Positions 56,694 through 64,000 of a stretch of 64,000 nt of DNA are shown in pieces. A program made the position numbers and the translations under genes. The notes under the pieces are model-generated. The model searched no databases and was not told the origin of the DNA. It saw only the letters and a list, made by a program, of their open reading frames with translations. This DNA comes from Puccinellia tenuiflora (taxonomy: Eukaryota > Streptophyta > Magnoliopsida > Poales > Poaceae): positions 403,129-467,128 of the forward strand of contig QRDG01000530.1 of assembly GCA_012064385.1 (NCBI GenBank), written 5' to 3'. Each line of letters opens with the position of its first letter. Position 1 is the first letter of the stretch.

Positions 56694-58691
56694 GCAGCCC
56701 GCAGAGCCAAAGAGACGGCGGCTCGGCGAGGTTGGAGAGACCACCAGCGTCGCCATGGAGACGCCTGCAGCCGGCGAGCCGCAGCAGGCAGTTGCTTCTC
56801 CCGCGGTCGAGCACCGCGCGGAGACGGTGATGGCCGAGGAGAGCGTAGCGTCGCCGATTCGGGCGGCGACTCCTCCAGCGGCGGAGCACCGCGTGGAGGA
56901 GGAGACCGCAGAGGCGGCGGCGTCGCCAACCAGGGCGGCGACTCCTCCAGTCCAGCAGGAGGCGGAGGAGGAAACCGTGGACGAGGACATCGTCGCGGAG
57001 CCGCCTCCAGAGGAGGGGGCCTCGAGAAGGGCTGACGCGCCGGAGGCCGCGGCGGACGCGGCCGTTGCAGAGGGGGCCGGAGGCGCCCCTGTGGAGCAGG
57101 AGGCAGAGACACCTCTGGAGCCCCCAAGCGACGGGGCCAGGGGCGAGGAGATGCCCAGCCCCCTGAGGGCTCCCGATGCGGGCGGCGAGGACGACGCCCC
57201 ACAAGCCCCCATGCCGCGGCGGGGGCCGCTACAAGCTCGGGGCAGGATGCCCTAGGCGCCTCGACAAGCGTCGAGGGAACTGCACCCAGCAGCAGCGTGG
57301 GAGTCTCCTTGGCGCTGCAAGCGCCGCATCGCCAAGCGGCCCATCGCCGGATCGTCCTCAACCGGGCGCGGCGAGCGCTCGACGGGCTGGAGGAGCAGCT
57401 CGCCAGGGAAGAAGACGCCCTGGCGGAGGAAAAGACGAGGCTCAGCGAAGCCTGGGCCCTTCTCTTCGAGAGGGTGGAGGTGTGCCGCCGGTGGGATGCG
57501 GCGGCCCAGGCGGAACGCCAAGAGGCCCTCCGCTTCGCCAAGGAGACCCGCGACAGCGTCAAGCGGGAGGCGCAGGAGGTGATGGAGGAGCTCGACGCCG
57601 CCAGGGAAGCGCTCGAGGTGGAAACCACCTCCAAGCATGACGAGCTGGCGGCCGCGAAGCAGAAACTCGCCGCCGACACCGAGGCCGCCAAGGCCAGCCT
57701 GAACGAGCTCCGCGAGCAGCTGGACGCCCGCGAGGGGCAGCTGGCGCCTCGCGAGGCCGAGCTAAAACGGCGTGAGGAAGAGCTTGCCCTCCAGGAGAAG
57801 GAGCTGCAGCGGCGCGAGGAGCAGGTCCAGCTGCTCGTGAAGGACCAGGCCACCCGCGAGGGGCAGCTGGAGGAGCGTGAAGGTCGGGTGGCCACCGACG
57901 AGGCCAACCTTGCGGCGGAGCATAAGAGGCTCCAAGAAGAGGCTGACCTCAAGGTCAAACTCGTCCGCGAAAACCTCTCAAAGGAATATGACGAGAAGGT
58001 CGCGAAGCACGAGGACCGCCTCAAGACCAAGCGCAAGGAGCTCGAGAAGCGCGTCAAGGAGCTTGAGCAGGAGGAGAAAAGGTTGACCTCTTGCCTCGAG
58101 GTCTCTCGGGAGGCCCAGGCGCGCGCCGAGGGGAACGCCTTTGCCTTGGAGAGGGACCTGGACGAGCTCCGGCAGCAGGTGGGGCCGGTCACGGCCCTGG
58201 TGGAGCAGGCACGAGACCAGCGCCAGGTTGACCGGCTCATGACGCGCCAGCGTCAAAGCATTCTCCAGAGCTTGGTGAGCCGCGTGCGCGCCGTCGGGAG
58301 AGATCTGAGGATCGACGTCCCCTCCTTCTCCGCGGCGACCGACGACGAGACCTCGTACTCGCACCTCTTCGAGCAGTTCCTCGGAAAGCTTGAAGGGGTC
58401 GCGAAGGGCTTCGACAAGCGTGTCGTGGAGGAGAGTCGCGACCTCCTTGTCGTTGGCGTCACCAACATCTTCAGCAACCTCGTGAGGCTCCAGCCCCCAC
58501 TTGATCTTGAGGACGTGATGGCGCCACCGCGCGCCATCAGCGACAAAGCGCGGGAGACCGCCAAGCAGGCCGCCATCGCGTACGCCAAGAAATTCGACCA
58601 AATGGTGATCGAAGGCGACGACGAGGAAGCCCTGGAAGAGGCGGAAACCACCGTGGATCGCGCAGGCACCTCAGGAGGCGCGACGGCCTGA
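56694..58691 (+). CDS. Antisense Transposase_28-type gene, exon 2 (coiled coil), one frameshift
   Basis: After an intron of about 85 bp (GTAAGC to TTCCTTTCAG), splicing reads VMAGEQPAEPKRRRLGEVGE, then TTSVAMETPAAGEP, and stays open in an Ala/Glu repeat region to 57255. The natural continuation (AATSSGQDALGAST, then SVGVSLALQAPHRQAAHRRI) is in the next frame, so a 1-bp shift lies at about 57200-57230, near C5 and G5 runs. Then comes a long coiled coil (57400-58240; KRREEELALQEKELQRREEQ) and a C-terminal domain (YSHLFEQFLGKLEGVAKGFD, VVGVTNIFSNLVRLQPPLDL) to TGA at 58691. The counterpart at 24944-30387 has the same order. Confidence 0.7.
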
Positions 58692-59628
58692 GCTCCTTGC
58701 CTGGACGCGCAGAGGCGCATACTATTTTAGCATTCGTTTTGTTTGTAAGCTTTTGTAAAAACTTGTTAAGTTATTGGAGTATGCTTGTGGACGCCCCTCG
58801 GGAGGCCTTTGTCTTTCCCCTTCATGTCTTTTTCGCTCTACGTCTTAGGACCCTCTCTTAGCGCTACACCACCGCCGCTTCGGTATGTGCGAGTCAGTGC
58901 TCCACAAGTCCGGGGGGTGCGTGAGGCCTTGAGAAGTAAGAGCTCCTCGAAGCGCGATGCTTGGGGCCCCCCTTTGACGTGCAAGCAGCCCATGAGGCAT
59001 AGGAGAGAGAAAAGAGACTCGAGGGGCGAAAACCAGCGAGAAGAGATCTGAACAAGTATTTAGACTTAGCTTGCCGAGGTGTTTTCGCCTTGGAAAGGGT
59101 GTTGGTTCCCTGGCGAGGCGTTTTCGCTTTGTCGTTGCCTGAGGCTTGGAGAGCCTGTTTTCCTGCACTTGGAGAGATAGGCGTACCCACAAGCAATAGA
59201 CAGTTAAAGAATCTTATGGTGCTCGTAGGTTCCTTCATGTGTGTCTCGCGAGGAGAAACAGGCACCAAGGTTTTGGTGATCCTTGGTGAGTTGACGTGCG
59301 CGGGAGCTGACCCATGAGTTCAGAGCTCCTTGGGAGTTGACATGCATGAGAGCTGACCCGCAAGTTCAGAGCTCGGATCCCTTGGGTTTTAGGCGCTGCC
59401 GGGATGCTCCCGTGGCATGGCACCCTGCTAGCCCCCACTCGTGAGATACACAGGAGGGATCATACGAGCAGGGATAAACAATAATAACAGCTTTGCCGAA
59501 GTCGCAGAACATGCTGGCGCGATGCGCAAAGGTTCAGAATGACCTGGAATAGGTGTTCATTACACTGGCGTGGCCAGGAGTTTCTCTTCTTTGATGATGA
59601 AGCGTTGCTCCTCCGGGAGCGCGCTCCC
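58692..59628. other. Region between the antisense gene and the protease gene
   Basis: No real ORF. 58692-58800 looks like the 3' UTR of the antisense gene. A 45-bp block (GAGTTGACGTGCGCGGGAGC and onward) is repeated in tandem at about 59288 and 59334. After the protease stop, minus-strand text RFIIKEEKLLATP suggests only a stub before pol was lost. Confidence 0.55.
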
Positions 59629-60414
59629 CTATTTAGGAGGCAGGTTGGCGCCGACGGTGACACAAGCCCCCGAGCCACTTGCCTCCAGAGACACTTGTTT
59701 TGTCGCGGCCTTCTCCTGGGAGAACAGCTGCTTCTTCTTCGCGGGGGGCCTCGGGAGGGGTTCCTCGTCCTCGTCGGCGGGTGACGCCACCGCGGCAGCC
59801 TTGTAGGCCGCCTGCGCAGCGTACAGGGCGTCCGAGACCACGCCGCGGATGACAATGGTGCCACCCGAGCCAGGGAGCTTGACGAGGTTGTAGGCGTGGT
59901 GGGTCACCGCCATGAACTTGGCGAGGGCGGGGTAGCCGAGTATGGCGTTGTAGGGTAGGCCGATGTGCGCGACGTCGAAGTCGATCAGCTCGGTGCGGTA
60001 GTTGGCCTGGGTGCCGAAAGTGACGGCGAGCCTCACCTGCCCCAAGGGGGTGGTAAGACCCTCTGTCACTCCCGAGAAGGGCCTGGTAGGCATGAGCCGC
60101 TCGTAGGGCACCTGCAGCTTCTCGAATGTCTCGACGGAGATGACGTTGAGGCCAGCACCCCCATCAATGAGCGTCTTAGAGACGGCGATGTTGTTGATGG
60201 TGGGGGTGCAGACCAACGGGATGGTGCCAACGGTTGACGTGGACTTGGGGTGGTCGCCGGAGTCGAAAGTAATGGGGCACTGGGACCACTTGAGGGGCCT
60301 GGAGGCCTCGACTCCAGGGAGGGCTGCCGCGACCTCGCGAGCGAGTTGCTTGAAGTGGCGGTTGGAGCGAGGGGCCTGAGCCCCGCCAAGGATACAAGCT
60401 GCCCCGCGAGGCAC
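59629..60414 (-). pseudogene. Gypsy aspartic protease region (minus strand)
   Basis: The frame from 60414 reads PRGAACILGGAQAPRSNRHF, then SKTLIDGGAGLNVISVETFE, the active site (DGGA where relatives have DGGS). The flap and late motifs YNAILGYPALAKFMAVTHHA and LPGSGGTIVIRG follow. The frame ends VGANLPPK then stop at 59629. It is in another frame from gag; the shift lies at about 60570-60600, upstream of an Arg-Gly tract. RT text that should follow is missing. Confidence 0.8.
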
Positions 60415-62060
60415 CTGGTAGCCTTCGTCAGCCTCGGCAGGCAGGTTGTCGTTTGCGGGCTGGGCAGCGTTGGCCTGGGGGTTCTGCTGGTAATTGTCGT
60501 TGTAGTTGTTGTTCCAGCGTCGCCCCCCGCGGCCGCTGCGGCCTCCGCCGCGGCCTCCGCGGCCTCCGTTTGCCTCGCGAGCCTCGCGAGCTCGCGAAGC
60601 CTCTTGATGTCGAAGCAGTCCTCGGTGGCGTGAGAGTGCCTGTTGTGGTAGATGCAGAAGGGACGATCATCCTTCTTCTCAGGTCCTGCGGCTGGAGTGG
60701 CAGCTTGGCGAGACTGCTTGGCGTCAGGCTCTGCCGCGAGGACCGCAGTAGTCTTGCGCTTCTCAGAGGATTTCTTCTTCTTGGACCCCTCGGCGGGGTC
60801 CCCTGGCTCGTTCTTGACGAACAAGCGGCCCTCTTCAGCCTTGGCGCACTTGTCCGCCAAGTCGAAAAGCTTGACGACGGTGGTGATGTTGTCGTGGATG
60901 CCGAGCTTCTCGAGCATCCGCACGTCCGTGACCCCAGCCTGGAAGGCCGAAATGACCTGTGCGTCGGTGGCGTTGGGGATCTTGTTGCGCACTTGGCTGA
61001 AGCGCTGGATGTACTTGCGGAGGGTCTCGCCGGGCTTCTGACGCACGGCGCGGAGGTCGTTGTAGGTGAGGCCGCGCTCGTACGTGCCCTTGAAGTTGGC
61101 GACGAAGCACCGGCAGAGCTCCTCCCAAGAGTTGATGGACTCGGCGGGAAGGTTGGTGAGCCATGAGGACGCAGAGTCCTTGAGGGCCATAGGGAACCAG
61201 TTCGCCATGACCTTGTCGTCGCCCCCGGCGGCCTGGATGGCCAAAGAGTAGAGCTGCAGGAACTCCAGGGGGTTGTTCTTGCCGTCGTAGCGCGGAGGGA
61301 GGTCCGGCCTGAACTTGACCGGCCAAACGACGCGACGAAGGCTGCGAGTGAACGCGGCCGTCGTGCCGTAGGTGACCGTGCCGTTGGCAAGAGTGGCGCG
61401 GAGGTGGCGCCCGGCGGTGGCGATGTCCTGGACGGCGCGGTTGCGGCGTTCTTGCCCGCGCTCGATGCTCACGCGTGCGTCCTCAGGGGCTCGCTGCACG
61501 ATCTGGCAGTCATGCGGCGACGACGCGTGCGATGCAGCGCGGCCGTCGCGAGGAGGAGCCCCCGCTGGAGCAGGTTGCGGTGCAACCGGTGGAGCTGGAG
61601 CGGGTGTGGGTTGGAGAGGAGGCGCGGGAGGTGCGCCGTGCGCCACGTCCCCCACGAGCGCAGAAGGAACCAGGGAACGAGACGGCGCGGGCACCGCGGC
61701 GCGAGCGGCGCCGATGAGCTCGGCAACGCGGTTGAGCCAGCCTTCCTGAGCCGCCGGCGTGGGGCGGTACTGCAGCAGCTCCTGCGCCATGAGGAGCGCA
61801 GTCGCCGGGCTGGGCGCAGGGCGGCCCAGCGAGGAGGCAGCACGGTCCCGCGACGGGGGCAGGGAGGAGGCCTCCTCTTCGCCGAGGTCGTCCTCAGCGT
61901 GGTCGATGTCGTCGTCGTCAGGGTGCTCGACGCGGGGCTCGGGGTCGACACGGCGCTCCGGAGCAGAGCCCCCACGCGGGCGGCCACGCGGGCGGCCTGC
62001 GGGAGCGGTGGCGGCGCTAGCCGTCCGGCGAGCGAGACGTTCGGCACGAGAACCGGCCAT
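60415..62060 (-). CDS. gag of the minus-strand gypsy element
   Basis: It starts MAGSRAERLARRTASAATAP at 62060, 51 bp inside the LTR edge. An N-terminal acidic and Pro/Ala-rich part is followed by the gag domain (RFRPDLPPRYDGKNNPLEF-type text, WFPMALKDSASSWLTNLPAE, SINSWEELCRCFVANFKGTY, VRQKPGETLRKYIQRFSQVR). A Lys-rich stretch and a Cys/His knuckle-like CIYHNRHSHATEDCF (about 60668-60625) come next. The frame is open for over 480 codons before the shift toward the protease. This is the best-preserved gag in the window and could supply particles if expressed, but no polymerase is encoded here. Confidence 0.85.
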
Positions 62061-62087
62061 GGCTGTGTCGAGGATGAAGACGCGCCT

Positions 62088-62111
62088 CAGCCCCCTACCT
62101 GGCGCGCCAAA
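62088..62111 (-). other. Primer-binding site region of the minus-strand element
   Basis: Just inside the right LTR the minus strand reads TTTGGCGCGCCAGGTAGGGG, a primer-binding-site wording frequent in grass gypsy elements, confirming that the 5' LTR is the right-hand one. Confidence 0.7.
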
Positions 62112-63181
62112 TGTCGGAGATTGTCCCCAGGAACTAGGGGTGTCTCCAAGGTATCGTGTAAGGGGCTGAACACGGAGTCAAACAGTCCACAACGTGCTCC
62201 GGCGACGGTGCTCGTCAGGCTCGCTGCGGACGACACTGCAGAGATTGACACAAGGTATTACCCAGGTTCAGGGCCCTCTTGTGGAGGTAAAACCCCTACG
62301 TCCTGCTATGGTGTATTGCACTGCTTGAGAGTTTACAGTACAAGGAGAGAGCTTGTCGAGCTCGAGGTGGCTAACAATGGCTACTTGCTGATCTTCAGAT
62401 CTAGGGTTAGGGTTTGCTAGAGCTGCACCAACCGAAGATCGAACCCCTTGCTTGGGCGTGCTCCTCCTCCTTTTATAGGCGTCCTGGGCCTCTTCTGCCC
62501 AAACATTTGGGCGGGAAGGGCTACCACATGGCGACGAAGGAGGAGGCGCGGTGCACCGTAAAGGTGAGGTCTACCATAAAGGTAAAGATCGTGGACGCGG
62601 TCCACGGCAGGGGAACGGCGTCACCAAAGCTGAAAAGGGGCACCGACCAGCTGGACGGCGGGCTGGCGCTTGCCGAGGTGGGAGGTGACCCACAGGTGAC
62701 GTCGTCCTTGGAGCGTAGCTGCAGACTGTTCCCTTGTCACCAAAGAGGCAATACTCGTTGTCCGCTTTGCTTGGCTCCGCTTTGTTGACTGCTTTATACA
62801 TGGAAACGGCAACTGCGGCGTCGTCGTCATCGCGCGTAGGCACGCGCGTCACTCTGCACATGGCGCAGAGTCCATGTGCGCTCTGCCGCGGGGGCAGAGA
62901 TGGCTTCACGAGGAAAACGCTTCGCGAGGCGAAAGGCCTCGCCAAGCCTTTCGGCTTGGCCCTTAGCAGAATTGCGGGCGGCGTCGGAGACGCCTTGTCG
63001 AGGAGCGATCCCTCGCCGAGGGAAAGAACCCTTGGTGAGGAGAAAAACCCTTCGCGAGGAGAGAAAATCCTCGCGAAGCTCGCCAGGCTTGGAGAGCCTG
63101 GTCCTTAGCGAAAATCACCCGAAGAATATTGTGGGCCCTGGCAGGCCGGCCCGTGGTACCCTGGTTTCCACTGTGCCGACA
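62112..63181 (-). repeat. LTR (right copy, 5' LTR of the minus-strand element)
   Basis: 1070 bp with the same ends as the left copy and only scattered differences. A minus-strand TATA box, TATAAAAG, is at 62477-62470. Confidence 0.95.
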
Positions 63182-64000
63182 ATTTCCTTAGTTCTATTCA
63201 GATACTTAAGGATATTCTTGACAGTTGTCCAGAGTTCCACTCCTGGATCACTTTGGTACCTGCTAGTCAAACTTACAGCATGGCACACATCTGGTCTAGT
63301 ACATAGCATGGCATACATGATAGAGCCTATGGCCAAGGCATAGGGACCTTGTTCATTGTCTCACTATCTTCTGCCGTGATTGGACTTTGAGTGTTACTCA
63401 AACCTTTCCTTGCAACATTGGTAAGAACCCCTTCTTCGAATTTTCCATTCTGAACCTCTTCAGAACCTTTTCAAGGTATGTACTCTGTGAAAGCCCTATT
63501 AGGCGTTTTGATCCATCTCTGTAGATTTTAATGCCTAAAATGTACGCTGCTTCGCCAAGGTCTTTCATTGAAAAAATCTTATTCAAATAAGCCTTTACAC
63601 TTTCAAGTAGTTCTATATCATTTCCAATCAATAATATGTCATTCACATATAGTATCAGAACTGCTACAGAACTCCCACTCACTTTCTTGTAAATACAGGC
63701 CTCTCCATAAGTTTGGACAAATCCAAACCCTTTGATCACTTCATCAAACCGGATATTCCAACTCCGCGATGCTTGCTTCAGTCCATAAATGGATCTCTGA
63801 ACTTTGCATACTTTGTTAGCATCCTTAGGATCAACAAAACCATTGGGCTGCACCATGTAAAACTCTTCCTTAATATGACCATTAAGGAACGCGGTCTTGA
63901 CATCCATTTGCCAAATTTCATAATCATAAAATGCGGCAATTGCTAACATAATCCAAACAGATTTCAGCATCACTACTATCGCCCCCCGGGCACTCCAGAG
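63182..64000 (-). pseudogene. Copia reverse transcriptase fragment (RVT_2), catalytic Asp changed
   Basis: The minus strand from 63973 reads VKTAFLNGHIKEEFYMVQPN, then VCKVQRSIYGLKQASRSWNI, then LILYVNDILLIGND, where YVDD is expected: the first catalytic Asp is Asn. It continues KDLGEAAYILGIKIYRDGSK and LIGLSQSTYLEKVLKRFRME. A frameshift near 63340-63400 leads to AIGSIMYAMLCTRPDVCHAV (63336-63182). It is cut at 63182 by the neighbouring LTR. It is not the partner of the plus-strand copia gag at 52075. Confidence 0.9.

Larger units (their letters stand above)
53748..63181 (-). mobile_element. Gypsy element with gag-protease only and a large antisense gene
   Basis: LTRs lie at 53748-54812 and 62112-63181. 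On the minus strand the order is LTR, primer-binding site, gag (from 62060), protease (to 59629), then a region with a gene on the opposite strand, polypurine tract (CCCGGGGGCTAC just before TGTCGGCACAG), LTR. RT, RNase H and integrase are absent, so it is non-autonomous. The host flanks do not match (GATAA on the left, ATTTC on the right) and belong to two different copia pieces. Confidence 0.85.

Noticed and set aside
56690..58240. 516-codon minus-strand ORF (Ser/Arg-rich) over the coiled-coil exon
   Set aside because: Serine-rich antisense of Glu/Arg coiled-coil codons; the plus strand is the real gene by splice continuity and homologue at 24944-30387.

Overview
The window looks like nuclear DNA of a grass, most likely Triticeae (wheat, barley or a relative). 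It is dominated by nested transposable elements: Ty3/gypsy elements with antisense extra ORFs, CACTA elements with subterminal repeats, a long-LTR non-coding retroelement, copia remnants, and hAT and LINE relics. GT-AG introns and plant-type promoters are visible. I see no bacterial, organellar or CRISPR sequence. One n (28995) marks an unresolved base. All calls come from reading the sequence; no alignment was run.

Layout: 1-3460 is the 3' part of a CACTA transposon with a 7-exon second ORF. 3461-9134 holds small, old fragments, including a gypsy integrase relic, an antisense-ORF relic of another gypsy element, and at 8226-8398 a compact U6-type Pol III promoter followed at the predicted start by a ~57-nt hairpin and a T5 terminator. 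9135-9768 is a broken LTR. 9769-31715 is a large gypsy element (LTR, gag, protease, RT, RNase H, integrase). Its integrase C-terminus is split by a 5.4-kb solo-LTR-like insertion (16723-22166). Downstream of pol lie two genes on the opposite strand, a 106-bp tandem array and the 3' LTR. 31716-32147 is a LINE 3' end, and 32148-36970 is a hAT transposase relic into which a 4-kb CACTA element (32510-36545) has inserted.

36971-40813 is the only gene island with ordinary host genes. A three-exon GPI-anchored lipid-transfer-like protein gene (+) converges with a secreted Pro/Glu-rich cell-wall-type protein gene (-). A small retroposed sequence with a 21-bp target duplication follows.

40814-50949 is a complete non-coding retroelement with ~3.8-kb LTRs and a perfect CATAC target duplication. 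50955-53747 is a copia LTR and gag fragment. 53748-63181 is a gypsy element on the minus strand with two near-identical LTRs, gag and protease but no RT, RNase H or integrase; the space is occupied by a two-exon gene on the opposite strand. 63182-64000 is part of a different copia pol on the minus strand.

Two themes stand out. First, three separate gypsy-type elements or relics carry the same kind of antisense gene (Transposase_28-like N-terminus, then acidic or coiled-coil parts), spliced and preceded by its own promoter-like sequence. Second, the candidate Pol III short-hairpin gene at 8226-8398 has promoter spacing matching monocot U6 genes but encodes no RNA I recognise.
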